This document shows positions 48,182-60,890 of a stretch of DNA of 64,000 bases, piece by piece. A program made the translations under genes and the position numbers. This DNA comes from Apostichopus japonicus. Taxonomy: Eukaryota > Echinodermata > Holothuroidea > Aspidochirotida > Stichopodidae. The stretch is taken from positions 33,760,501 to 33,824,500 of the forward strand of contig NC_092568.1 of assembly GCF_037975245.1 (NCBI RefSeq). The letters run 5' to 3'. Under the pieces are notes generated by a model, which saw only the letters and a program-made list of their open reading frames with translations, did no database searches and had not been told where the DNA came from. The first letter of the stretch is position 1, and each line of letters begins with the position of its first letter.

Positions 48182-51100
48182 CTGGTAAAGGGAAATAGAC
48201 AGGAAGAAGTTTCTCATAAATCCTCACATCTGAATCCAGAAAGACACAAAAGATAACAGCATCCAGCTAAACAAATAGAGAAAACATAGAATAATGATGT
48301 AAGAAGGAATCCTAGCTAGACATATTGTCCTGTCATTTTGTAAACGAGACTGCTTTTTCAACGTAGTGCTCACAATGCAAATAGTGATGCATATGCAAAA
48401 GTGAAAATAAAATTAACTGTTTATCATGTCTCAGAAATGGAAAAATGTACTGAATTTCCCTGACTTTTTGTTACCACCGTATGATGCTTCTATATGCTTC
48501 AATTGGGAATTCATCCTTTTGATGATTTCGGCCTGAAAACATATTTGTCCTCTACATGACTGAGTTCTTACAGCATCATCTCTTCACTGTATCTAGTGAT
48601 ACTTAGTTTAATTTTAGGTTATTATTTTTTCTCTCTCTCCTGTGGTAGGACAGGGATATGGTTCAGCTACATCAGGAGAGCATTTGTTTATGTTGTATTT
48701 TGAGCAGTTGTAGTGAATAAAAACCACTTTTATTGAAATTATTTTCTAATTCTGACAGAATGAGCAAGTCAAGAAGCATGCAGATACCATCATGATGTAC
48801 ATTTAACTTCTCTTCTAGATCATGTGTGTTTTTTCCTTCTTTTGTACTATCTCAAAACATCTTCTTGAGTTAAGTTTGATTAACTTTCTTTCCAATAACA
48901 AAGTAGTTCACTTATCAAATTGTATTTCAAATAATGAAGTGAAAGAGCCTTTAGCTTTCGACATTGTTCTGTTTGAAGGTGGTTGTTTAAATGCAACAAA
49001 TTCAAAAGAATAGTGTCTTGTTGACAAGATGTCAATCCTATTCAATAAGAACTTGTTCATTATTTTTTTATTTGGTGAAAATATCTTGGTAGGTGTCTTA
49101 GTTTGATCAACTGAAATTGTTCTTTGAATGATATTCCCTAGGTTGGTAAAATTGCCGACAAAATGTTAAAAGCTGCTTGAAAAATGTAAACAAGATGTCA
49201 CTGAGGATATCACAAAATATTACTTGAAATTGCTTGCAACTTATCGCATGAAAGTGACAATTCTGTCAGAATACCTCGTCGGGGTGCTCCTCTATCCACT
49301 CACGTATCGTCTTCAGCGCAACTTCAGCAGCCGCCTCCTGTGGATAACCTAGACACATCGTCAGAAAGATAAAGCAAAACCAAACATTTGAAAGCAAAGT
49401 ACAGGTTGGCTAGGGTAGGGATCAGGTAGTAGGATGATCAATCAGGCATGATACATACAGTAAAGAGACTGTCATATCTTCAATACATGTAAGAACAGAC
49501 AAATAGGATGCTGTGAGCACGGTTCCTGTGATCTTAATTCCAGACTATTTTAAGACCAAAAACAATATTTACTGTTTTACTATCAAGCCCAGCTCACTTA
49601 TGTGTTTGCTAAGTCAGTTGTAAGAGAATTAAATTAAATCATCACTTTTCCAGAATAAGATTCAGAATGAAAGGACTTTCTCCTTAAAACAAGTGTTTTC
49701 TTTCTCCCTACCTTTTCCAGAGTTAGAACAAACTTCCCTGATTTCTTGCAAAACCATGTCCAAATATACAAGAAATTATATCCACTGTACTACAACCTTG
49801 AAGCACCAATGAGGTAAATAATGTTTGTAAGAGTCAAACATACAAAAAGAACAAAAAACAAAAACAAATTACCATAAATGCCAGTTGAAATGCATGGAAA
49901 TGCTATACTTCGAATGGGTGGCTCAAAGCGTTGCAATCTCTTGGATATAGAAGCATTACTATCATCATCCTCTGCAGAGACCCCCGGCCTCTCTTCATCT
50001 TTCGAAGCTGTATCTGGGCTCCTTTTGTTGAGTTCATTGTGTTCCAAAACTTTGTCCAGACATGTCCTGTAGCAACTGGTGAGGAGCATCTTACTATCTT
50101 GACTGACCACGCTGTGGAGGGAGCGGCAGATAGGGCCGACTGTGTGGACCACGACTGGCAAGAGTAAACAAAATCAAAACTTAAAACAAGTGGAGGGGTT
50201 CTGCAGCTGTTGCAACCAGGCCAGCAGGCAGACAGCTATTTCAGAGCTACAGAGCACCCCCCCCCCACATTAACAAGGATATATATGCAAACTACTTGCA
50301 GATAACGTTTTAAAACCACTGTTGATGTAATCTCGCATTGATTAAGCCAGGTCGGTACGATTATTAAGCATACTACGAAAAGTAAGAATTCGGTATTCTT
50401 CATCCCATACTTCCTTGAATGTATGACTTGCCAGACTGTAGATGTCGTTGTTTTTAAGATATATACGTATCCTACAAGGAAATACATATTCACAGAAGGG
50501 CATAGAACTTTTGGTCAGAATAGCGTGTGGTAGAAAATAAAGAAATTTGAGAATAAATGTGATTATAACTTACATTGAGATGGAAGAAGATAAGCTGTTG
50601 AGTAAACAAAAACAGAAATTAAAGCACACAGGATAAAATAAATAAAAAATAGAAAAATAAAGCCTACCACTAAATGTCAAAATTTTCCTATAGTTTCTGT
50701 ATATTGGTGTACTCTACCAACCGAGCCATCCAGGAATTAGTTGGTGTCAAAACCTAAACTTTATATCAATTTCTTTCTTGGGAGGTGTGGGGGGGAGGGG
50801 GTATGGGGTGCCAGTTAGAAGTCAAAGTACAGTACCCTTCATAGTGTACAATCAGGTATCACCCCCAGTCCCCCAGTTTCTCTTCATATAGAATGTGAAT
50901 TTTATAAAACAAATACTTAGGGAAGATGAAAAATATATATACTTAATAGTATTTATATCGACTGTGTTGGGGATCAGCCTGCAAAGAAAAAAGATTCGAT
51001 GGTCACCTGCTGTAATTTTAGCATCTCCTGTCACACATCCGTTCAATGTTCTGCACTCTGAAAGAAGCTTTGATCCAGCGCTTCTATGGATTGCACCATC

Positions 51101-54100
51101 CACTGAAATCAAATCAATGTTTGAGCCCTTTGAATATAAATTTGTTACCTGACCTGGAATAATCATATTTAAGGCTATAACAATGAATAATGCTAGGTGT
51201 GTTGGAATTCGTTCTATTAAAACTGTAGCATTATCACTACCCAAGAATATTCTTTGTTCATTGTACTTCAATCTGATATAACCTCACTTGACTTATTGCA
51301 TGACTGTTTGGTTTAGTACAGCATATTACAATATCAAAACACTTTTGACTCTCCAGAAAAGAGAGCAATTCGCCACATCGTCTGCCAACTACAATGATCA
51401 CACTACGTATCAAGCTACAGTATACGCTTCAGTCAATACTCTCAAACTTCCTGATTTAATCAATGTTCATATAGCCACTTTTGCTTATCGTTCTATCAAT
51501 AACATTAATCCTCCCGTCTTCAAAGATTTTTTATTACTTACAACACCAAATTTCACATACAAAATACGAGACAGGCCGACAAGATGCACAAGCCACGTCC
51601 TAGGACTAACATTACAAAACAAAGTTTATGTGATTAATTTGTTGGAATTATTTGCCTAATACTCTGCGGTTGGTTCTTTGTTTTGTGTTTTGATTTATTT
51701 TACTTTGCATGGAAAGTGGCACTACTCTTTATGCCTTGTAAGGTTTTTAGGCCACTTTTGTCCTCGTTGTTAATTAACATAATTAATGTTCGTACAGTAA
51801 CTATTTACTGTTATACCTCTACATTGAGGAGAAACAAATAAATGGAATGAAACAACTAGCATATCACTTAAAGCGAATGCTGACAAAGATTAACACCAGA
51901 AAGAGATAATATGTATTCAGATGATGATCAAAATAGAAAAAGGTGGCTCTTAGCCCTGTTTGTGGTCAATATCTTAAAAACAACAATATGCAGTAAAACT
52001 ATTTATTATATTGATTCACAAAAATGCCGTCGACTGGACATACCTCCACCTCCACCGAGCAAGGAGTTATTAGCAGCATTCACTATTGCATCTACATTAA
52101 GCTTGGTAATATCACCTTGCCAGAGGACGATTTTCTTGCTTAAATCTGTATTAGTATTTGATGCACCTAAAGAGAGAGAGAGAGAGACAAGCGACAGTAG
52201 AGGAATGGTAGAAATTTGGATTCATACTTTGCAACCAAACAAATTCTCTATACACAAACATTTGAACGAACAGAAGACAAAATATAATGCTAATCTGTCA
52301 TTTGTTGGCTAAAGCATAGAAAACTGGGCAGTCCAAAGGCTCAAAAAATGGAACCCACACCGAATTCATACATTGTCAAATGACATTCAAGTGTTTGTAA
52401 AAATATTTAACAACTACTGCATACTTGAATCTAACTTGAGGCACATACAATATCCATGGTCGAAATTTCTAGTCCGATAACTTACAAACTTATGTAGCTT
52501 AATTGAACATGTAATCAATTGATCCATGATCAAAAAACATGCATGCATATACTGTATGGCAAGTGTAAGGGAAGATGTCCAGAATTAGGCCAAACCATTG
52601 ACATTCAACCAAGGATTCATAACAAAGACAACAAAAGACTCAAACTAGATGAGGCCATCTATGGCATCTAAGAAAATCCTTGTCTGTGAAACATCACTCA
52701 CTTGTACTGTTGGCTGCCTCTGTTAGTTCTAAATCTTCAGCGTACTCTGGCCAAGTTGCCAAATCATTAATCGTCAACACTTCTGAGATTCGCCATCTTG
52801 CCTCCTCGGCTATCTCAAACAGACTCTTTTTCAGGTAGATATCTTTATAAGGTGGAAAGAAAAGAAATTCAGGTCAGAACATATTTTACAACGACATGTG
52901 ATCATATGAAGTATGTATATGAAGGTTTGTTTGATTAATTCAATACAGTATTGTTACCAGGAATTTAAAAGAAAATCTTGCGTCCCTACAGTCCTCTGTG
53001 AAAACATGCACTTTAGAATACCTCTACAGGTACACACAAAACTAAGTTAAATAATGACCCCTGTCAAACAATGGATTGAGCGCAGCGGAAGCCCATAGTG
53101 ATAGGTCTATCATGTGTCAAAAGATGAAGCTGTAACTAGTATACAACAAAATTTTCTCAAATTCTGAAATGTGAAATTTTGCCTTAGACTAGTTACCATA
53201 TATATGCTGGCTTAGACATCATGCAGTGCACACTTCTGTACGGGGTATACAATAATACAACTCCCTTACATAACGTCTATGAAAATGTAATGGGCTATGA
53301 ATACGCTGTGAATATCAGAAACCAATGTAAAGTCGAATGTAAACCAGTTCATAGAGAGAAAATGCAAGAATAAACATGCTGCACTTTTAACTGATTCAAT
53401 TGAGGCTCTTAAATGATGTAGTAAATATTACGTATAGATCTCGACGACATAAGAACACGCCCCAAAAAAGGCCCGTACTTGCTCACAAGTTACCCGATGC
53501 AATTTTATTCTTAAGTTTATTCAAAGTTTATTCTTAAGTTTATTCAAAGTTGAACAAATGTGTCCTTTTTCCCTAACCACTATAGGCGAGCCCAACCCCA
53601 GCAAGATCCGACCCCTCTCCCATTACAGTATGTGAATAACTTTTTACGCAATGGCTACTTTTAACAAATTTTTACTTATATATATATATAGTTTACACTC
53701 ACAAAAAGCTTTACTGATGAATGTGGTCAAAGGGACCACCACAACATATGCAAGTTTGCCATGAAGAAATTACTGTGGTGTGAATGCACATTTTACTTTA
53801 TTAGCAACTCTCAATGCGGAGAAAACAAACATACTGTGAGATGTTAACTTCCCACACAATTCATAAATTGTCTCAAATCATAACATTTTGTGATCAAAAC
53901 AGTGATTCAAATATAGGTGATATTCTTAGAGACAATTCAACTACGACTTACAGTACAATGAGTGCTTCTTGTTGAAATGTGTCAACAAGGCCTAAAGTTA
54001 TGATAATTGAGGGCACATCATAGCCTGTAGCACAACTTCCCTTTCTACACAGGGGACAGTAATGTTACAAGTTGTTGCATTTAAGCAACATACTTGTACT

Positions 54101-56801
54101 GTAGTCATGGGGCACTACAGACATATTAAGCCTAGGACTTGTTTGCAATAGGATCTAGCAGGAATAGTTATTAGAACTGACCATAAATTTAGGTAGAGTT
54201 GTGATAATTTACTGAGTTCACTGGTTATCAATGTATCCCGATGATAAGGTACTGTAGGTCTACAAAGTGGCCCTTTATTCTAAAGGCTCTATAGAACATC
54301 ATGAGAGCTCAAGTAGAGATCATTATTGTAATCTCATGTAGTATTTAATTGTTTAACATGTCTTTATAAATAACACAGTGATTTTGCAAATTTGCAGATG
54401 GTATCCATCAGAACCATTCAGTTGGCCTAGGATAACTATTTCTTTGTGCAGGGTTGGCATTTTCCTGGGAAAAACCTGTTTTTCCCAATAAGCAGTAAAA
54501 ACCAGGTAAAAACCGGGAAAAACTGGTAAATACCAGTAAAAACCGCCTCCGTCTCAAAAACTAGTATTAATTGTCCGTAAAATGCAGGGTCATCAGAAGG
54601 CACGATATTGTTTCATGACAGGCATATTTTATTGAATATGGGAGTTTCTTAGCTTCATTTTGAGCTATTTTATCACATTCTTATTCTACTTTTTGTGGAA
54701 AAAAGAGTATTTTTCGTATTGCACATGTATAGTTATTCTGTCACGATCTCTTTAGCAGTATGCATTGCCTATTGCCCAAACCATTATAGGTCTACACTGG
54801 GACATTCACCCCTCCTAAATTCTTCAGGCCTATTATGTGGCATGAACAGCGGAGGATAGAACGAAGTGGCGAACCATGGCATCCAAAGCCTCAAAGGGAC
54901 AAGGAACCATATAATAATATAATATTATGTGCTCAGAAAGTTCATTCCATTAATACAGTAGGCAACAGTCTATTGAGGTGAACTTCAATCCAGGGGGCTC
55001 AATAGAAACTGCTTTGAAACTTTGTAAGGCACATGGGCCCAATTAAAGTATTAAACGCACAATGGCCCTATGGAGCCATTCACACAACCAAACTGTTTAC
55101 CTTGATGCAAACATGGTCCAATTATTATACAACTTCATGCATGAGTGATTAAACACTTTGAGGTGGACAGGTGAGGTGATACTGGGCACTTCCTGTGCAT
55201 AGGCTAACTGAAGAGGTAGGAGTATCAACAACACAAGTAAGTGTTCCAATTGTTACTTATTCTCAAATTAGTTGATGTCACAACAGTCACTTAGTACAGT
55301 GCCTATAAGCAATATAAGCATAGTACAGTGCCTAGTGCGAAGTGTGAACAGAGTACAATTTATCGCAGACATGAAGTGACCGTTCTTGGATGTGAATCAT
55401 CATTTGGATCTGAGCGGACTAATGTGGCATACATATGACGAACCATAGCCCTAGGAGGCACCAACAGTTTGATACGAGTCCATTCTCTAGATAATGGAAT
55501 TATGCATCTCGATAGGAAAATAAAGTTGGTTGATTTGAGCATCCAATATATTATTTATTTGAATTATTTGTAATAGTCTAATCAGTAAACTCACAAGTTA
55601 TAGATCATAGCTGTTCTTTGGATGTAACCCAACCCCCTACCATAAGATGCCATTTTCTTGTAGATTCTATGCTCCTCCACAAGTTCCACATGAGTTTTTA
55701 GGAATTCTATATAATTTGAGGTTTTTCCCGGTTTTTCCCAGTTTTTCCCACTTATAGGTGGGAAAAACCTCCCGGTTAAAACCGGTAAAAAACTTGTTTT
55801 TACCGGGCGGTAAAAACCGGCCAACCCTGACTTTGTGGCTATTTATCAGGTTGTCAGGTGAATAAGCATGGTACTGTACGCTTGCTTATTTACCTGATCA
55901 CGCTTGCTACTGTAAGTTATACCACCGGAATCGCTTTCATGGATTATTTAGCAACTGGCGAAATAGAGGTTGCTACGTACATACAATACATTGAAACAAC
56001 ATGGGGTATTTGGTACTCTGGTTGAAGCTGATGTGATGTAGGCTAAGGGATATTAGGTCCTCTGAAGAGAAATTATTACAGACGTGAAATTATGCATTCT
56101 GAGGCATATTTAATCTACATGCAAGGTTGGGCTGGATATTAACTAGATTAATTTTCTCTGTGTGTGTTGTGTGAGAGGTGGGGGGTTATAAAGAAAGGAA
56201 AGGGGTGTGTACAAGTCACCAGATCTGGATCCTGCCTAAACTGTATTCGTACGGTGAGCAAAATACTTACATCAGGCATATTTAACCTAGGTATGGGGTA
56301 AGTAAGCACCGCTTACTTCATCTATTTTTAAGTTTTAACGCCACTAGCTTAGGCCAGTATGTGTTAGATAGCCTATGTGAAAATTGTCCACGTTAGGCTC
56401 AAACGGGTTTGGGATTGCCTACAAAGCAGAGTCTAATTTAGAGTTAGCTCTAGCTTAATGCAAAATTTGCAATTGACAGGCTCTTGGGCTAATATTAGGC
56501 CTACTACAACTAGGGTAAAACTTACAATAACAATACATGAATACAATAACAGGAAGACTGTCAAATAGCCTAACGTTAGGCCTACCCTACCTCTATCCCG
56601 TAACACAGAGACATTAGTATTCCGTGTGGGCTCATATGTGTGGAAGCGTCGCAACCCTGGAACTGTCTCTGGATCAGAATCAGTAGAATCCTCGATCTGA
56701 GACATTTTCCCTATCAAAAACGTCCGATAGATTGGTTGTCTCAAGTAGTGATTAAAAGCAACAGTTACAAATCGTAATGTATTCTGCACGCGAGGTAACA
56801 T
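48182..56801 (-). CDS. MACROD-like macrodomain protein, copy B (8 exons)
   Basis: Exons: 56591-56801, 52702-52842, 52044-52166, 51007-51102, 50574-50594 (microexon), 49873-50154, 49275-49348 and 48182-48266. Each has the same length as in copy A except exon 1, which is 9 nt longer (three extra codons before 'VSVLRDR'). All splice sites are GT-AG, all phases join, and there is no stop or frameshift over about 344 codons, so this is an apparently functional paralogue. Motifs: '[20 protein letters not shown]', '[18 protein letters not shown]', 'GDAKITAAYLLPSQFVVHTV', '[20 protein letters not shown]'. It keeps Arg in 'IHRSAG' where A has Glu, but has Ser for Pro in the next position. The stretch after 'VVHTVGP' differs most ('[14 protein letters not shown]' against '[14 protein letters not shown]'). 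The basic N-terminus is conserved. After CCAG/GTAAAG the frame would end within four codons, unlike A. Confidence 0.9.
50574..50594 (-). CDS. 21-nt microexon of MACROD-like gene B
   Basis: Identical in sequence and flanking CAACAG acceptor and GTAAGT donor to the one in copy A, and in the same phase (2 nt + 6 codons + 1 nt). Confidence 0.88.
51180..51850 (+). mobile_element. CR1-like LINE 3' end, copy B counterpart
   Basis: Encodes '[20 protein letters not shown]', '[20 protein letters not shown]', '[20 protein letters not shown]' and '[17 protein letters not shown]'. About 40 codons that copy A has lost are kept here. Shared location proves insertion before the duplication. Confidence 0.82.
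53119..54211. other. Copy B intron 1 segment absent from copy A
   Basis: About 1.1 kb without recognised features, apart from a (TA)n run near 53680 and a 25-bp tandem duplication 'attcttaagtttattcaaag' near 53510-53550. In copy A this place is taken by the Tx1-like LINE, so a deletion accompanied or followed that insertion. Confidence 0.55.
54449..55829. mobile_element. hAT element, 1381 bp, CAGGGTTGGC ends, in copy B only
   Basis: Left end CAGGGTTGGCATTTTCC and right end CGGCCAACCCTG, flanked by an 8-bp duplication with one mismatch (TCTTTGTG at 54441-54448, ACTTTGTG at 55830-55837). Subterminal repeats of 'GGTAAAAACCGG' and 'gggaaaaact' crowd both ends. No transposase recognised. Copy A has the empty site at about 36035-36065. 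Confidence 0.9.
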
Positions 56802-56908
56802 CAGTACTACTAGTGTAGTAGTGGCAGTTTTTCCCGACCGTACTCTCCATCCAAAGCTAACTTTATATTTAGGTTTTATGTATATGTACTATTAATAGTG
56901 TCGACGGG

Positions 56909-57384
56909 TATGGCAAGCCATGTGGGACAAACACTGCATAATATATCCCCGTATTAATTGGAATTAATACGCGTATTAATTGGAATATATACGCGTATAT
57001 ATTATTAGCCAATCATATGGCTTAAATATATCCGCGTATTAATTCGAATATATACACGTATTAATTCGAAGATATACACGTATTAATTCGAATATATACA
57101 CGTATTAATTCGAATATATACACGTATTAAATAAAATACATATGGGGATTAAATCCAATATATGCACGGATTAATTAGTATATACACTTTTTTTTTTAAA
57201 AACATTTCCGCTCTTGCTGTGTACATTTACCAAAGATAAATGTATTGGCGGGCTCGCGAGATCGCTTCAGAAAGCGAAACTTTACACATGTACAACACAT
57301 GTATATTCGAATTAATACGCGCGTATATATTCGAATTAATACGCGGATATATTATGCGGTGTTTGTCCCACATGGCTTGCCATA
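56909..57384. mobile_element. Palindromic MITE with AT-rich tandem core
   Basis: Left end TATGGCAAGCCATGTGGGAC and right end GTCCCACATGGCTTGCCATA are perfect complements. Inside, 'cgtattaattcgaatatatac' (22 bp) is repeated about five times at 57034-57135, and its complement appears at 57300-57345. No clean target duplication (GACGG nearby on both sides). No coding capacity. Confidence 0.82.
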
Positions 57385-57639
57385 GACGGATGTACGCATA
57401 TGATTTGACCATTGACCTCTACCACAGTGGATTTGACAGGTACCGCGAGCAATATTTTTTTTTCGTAGTACAGCGAGGGCAAGATTACGATTTCTTCATA
57501 TTATTTTGTTTTTAAATATGATTATTCCACAGAAATTGGTTAGGATTATTCATATGTCATTGCTTCACTATAGTCACTCTCGTCACGACCGCATGGCAAT
57601 ACGTTTTACCTTTTATTCGATATTTGATGAAATAAACAA

Positions 57640-58275
57640 TTATTTGGTGATATCAGCAATGCATTTATTAATTGATATCACCAACAAATTGCTGATATCA
57701 TCAAATCATTTGATCATATCATCAAATAATTGCTGAGATCAACAATTCATTTGCTGATATCACCATTTCCAACATATCATTAATTAATTGGTGTTATGAA
57801 GTACCGAATTTCTGATATCAGCAAATGATCTGCTGATATCAACAATTCATTTGCTGATATCAGTATTTCAAGCGTATCGAACGAACGTTTACAAAAAGCG
57901 CCATCAACGGAACCCCATCCGCAAAATCCCGCTAAATCTGAAGTAGTGCACAAACATAAGCTACATCGGCTATGCTAGCCTATATGCATTTGTATGACAC
58001 TGCATCGTACCAATTGCAAGATGTACGGAAGATGAAAATGATTAGGTGACATCAGCTTATGAATTGGTGATATCAACAAAAGCATGCATTATTAATATGT
58101 ACGGTTCATTTGCTGATGTCATTAAATCAATTACCGATATCATCACTTGATTTGTTGATATCAGTAAATAGATGAGAGAAAAGTTGGAGTTGTTGATATC
58201 AGCAAAGAATTGTTGATATCATTAATTAATTTGCTGATATCACCTATTCATTTGCTGATATCAGCAAATATTTGG
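57640..58275. repeat. Array of GATATC palindromes
   Basis: I count 14 GATATC hexamers in about 640 bp, mostly as 'ttTGCTGATATCA' or 'TTGATATCA' followed by A/T-rich spacers of 10-40 bp. The spacing is irregular, so this is not a simple tandem repeat. No coding sequence. Confidence 0.8.
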
Positions 58276-59130
58276 TTATATCAGGCGCGTATATCCGGGG
58301 GGGGGGGGAGTGTGTGTTGGGGACGCCCGCCAATTTCTTTGCCAATGTGTCATGTCATAGTGCCACTTGGGATGGTGGGGGTGTGGGGAGGGGCGATATA
58401 ATTTAATTATTTTGGTTTCCTGCATCCTTTTCAATGTGAATGTGAACAGTTCAATAAACAAATACCAGTATTATGACAAATTAAAACATACAAACACCAG
58501 CTCATTTCCACTTAAGACTTCTTCCAGTCTTCAGTTTCATATATAAGAAACGTTAATAATGTAACATCTCCCTAAAGAAGTACGGTTTCTCTTAGCTGTA
58601 GGCGGCTTTGCTCATCGCAAGCATTGCACTAGTCTAACTTATAAACTACCTTTAACTGGCTTAGTTATACCTATAGTTACATAGTTGAAGGTCACACACT
58701 TTTACATGAAACTTTGGAAGGTATACTAACATAGTTTATTCTTAACTAGTTACTTTGCTACAAAGGACGAGAAGGGGGGGGGGGGGCGTTTAGACCGAAT
58801 TACTAGAAAATTTGTATAGCAACCTTCAGATTTGACAGAACCTTGGATGTTTTCTTCTACAGGCTAAGAAGTCCAGGGTCATAGGGGAAGTTATACCAGA
58901 CCTTTTGGAAAAGTAAACCAAGTCAGAATATGGACATATAAACCAAATGAACATCACAAAACTGATACACCCTTAGCCCTGGTTTCCATACATTGGGATT
59001 GTTAACCCATAAGGTTGCTCGACAAAAGAAAGGAGGAGGCACTTGCTGTTCCAGTACGGAATTTGCAAGCCACTCGAAGAATCCATGTATTGCAGATATT
59101 AAACGTTTGATTAATCCATGATATTGTGTC
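58276..59130. other. No recognised feature
   Basis: G-runs at about 58299 and 58776. No protein homology or clear repeat. Confidence 0.4.
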
Positions 59131-60890
59131 TCTTTTATACTTTAAGGAAAGAATTATATAACAAAGGGTATTTTTATTGACTTTGCATGTGGGTTTAATA
59201 CTGTCTTGCCAAATCAATTTCTGAAAGATCTTTTACCGTTTGACGATGCATCAAAGAAACATTGCTTATTCATTGGCTGACACAATTTCTTCAAGGATGG
59301 TCCAGACAAATTAAGTTGGATAAAGGGTCAAGGGCGGCGGAACCGGGGGGGGGGCACAGGGGGCACGTGCCCCCCCCACTTTTCGTCAGGTTAAAAATGT
59401 GCCCTTTTTCTACATACAAATTTAGGTGTCTCAAGTTAGCAAGAGGCCAGGGAACGAGAATGTGCCCTCGGGAAAGGCCGTTTCCAGCCATCTGAGGGGT
59501 TTGTAAAACTGTAAAAATTTTCTTGCACGCTCCGCGCCAACTGATGGTGGCGCTCCGCTCAGATAGTCGTGCATACAACTTTGCAAATCCTGGCTACGCC
59601 CCTGACTTTTAATGAATTTCTGTGGGTCAAACTCAAAGCTATTTCGAATGGAAAAAAATTTGTTAAGATATTGATAAGAAATAAACTCTAATTCGGAAGA
59701 TTCCTACATTAGCAACTAGCATGATTTCACCTCATCTTGTCTCAAAAGAAAACCTGTTCCTTGTTTCCCAATTTGCACATTGGATATTGCAGTGCTAGTA
59801 TGCATAATTTCCTTGAGGGGGGGGGGGGGGGGCGGCGGCGTTGATAGAGTGATGTGTATACGCAAATAAGATAATAAGAGTTATAAAAGGTACTAAATAT
59901 AAGGCTGCATCAGTCCAATCGAATTTCTGCAAAGTGCCCTTTGATGTCGGTGCCCCCCCCCCCAGATTAAAAGTGCTTCCGCCGTCCTTGTAAAGGGTTA
60001 TCGGAAATAAAGGTTGGTGTGCCTTGGGGGGGGGCGGCCCATTATCTGCTATAGTATTTACTACTGATGAAATTAGTTTAAACTCACACATTTCTGTTAC
60101 AAAATATGCCGAAGATACTGCTCTATCATGCACAATTCCTAAGAGCTCTGTTAAAACTGAAAAGTGAAATTTTCAGTGTTCTGTAAGTGGCATAGTTCCA
60201 ACATGTGACCGCAAGACTTTATTGCGTAAACCCCCCAAATAAAGGAATTTTGATTTTGAAAATAAAACCATAAAACATGAAGGTCTCATTCTATCAAGAT
60301 CGCAACGTATTATTATTGAGGGATCTGAGTTGGCTAGAACCTCGAAAACTGAGTACTGGGAGTATACAGCGACGACAGTTTGACCTTTTCTTGCAAAGCA
60401 TCAATTGTATTAAAAAAGTATATATCTAGTGTGACTTACTTTGTGTCTTTCTTTAACCAAAATGCTAAGGAAAATGTTTTCAATATACTGAAAGCCTATT
60501 ATTCTACCCTGGCACATGTGATATATACAGTGCCTGTCTGGTACCATTGTATATTGCAAAAAAGCAAAGAAAGAAGAATGAAGTTTCTTAAATACACATC
60601 AGCTATATTTAATTTAGATTACAATATACTTTAGAAAAAGTAAATGCTGCTGCAAGAACTGAGTTTACAAGAATGGCTAATAAGATTTACAGTGATCAGA
60701 ATCACCCTTTGTATGCTGTACTTAAACGTCTCCTGCACAACATCGAGCAGAAATCTAAGAAATCCCCACAAAATATACCGAACGTAAGTTTACAGAAACT
60801 CATTTATTTACCGTGCTGCTTTATACATTCCATCCGTCTTATAATGTTTGTTGTAGTATGTTTGTTATATCGTTTTATGTATTAACTTTT
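59130..60890 (+). mobile_element. Rex1-like LINE fragment, interrupted by a hAT MITE
   Basis: 59160-59328 reads 'GIFIDFACGFNTVLPNQFLK' (RT motif A), then the MITE 59329-59990. It then resumes with 'KVGVPWGG', 'TKYAEDTALS' (YADDT-like), 'YKKYISSVTYFVSFFNQN'-type blocks at 60380-60630 and 'ARTEFTRMANKIYSDQNHPL' at 60660-60720, matching the 'A--I--D--HPL' end of Rex1-like elements. Stops and frameshifts throughout. Confidence 0.78.
59329..59990 (-). mobile_element. hAT MITE 'CAAGGGCGGCGGAA', copy 2, 662 bp, reverse orientation
   Basis: Perfect 8-bp target duplication TAAAGGGT (59321-59328 and 59991-59998). Same composite structure as 39825-40482 but inverted, including the inner 'ctccgctcagatagtcgtgc' block and the long G/C runs. 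Confidence 0.92.

Larger units (their letters stand above)
44100..56806. repeat. Segmental duplication, copy B (~12.7 kb)
   Basis: Direct copy of 23669-37650, offset 20.4 kb at its left edge and 19.2 kb at its right. It differs by the absence of two LINE insertions present in A, presence of a hAT element at 54449-55829, and many small indels. It contains MACROD-like gene B. Confidence 0.95.

Noticed and set aside
44100..56806. Copy B is an alternative haplotype wrongly placed beside copy A
   Set aside because: Not fully excluded. However, the divergence in coding and intron sequence, the copy-specific insertions and the partial third unit at the junction fit an old tandem duplication better.
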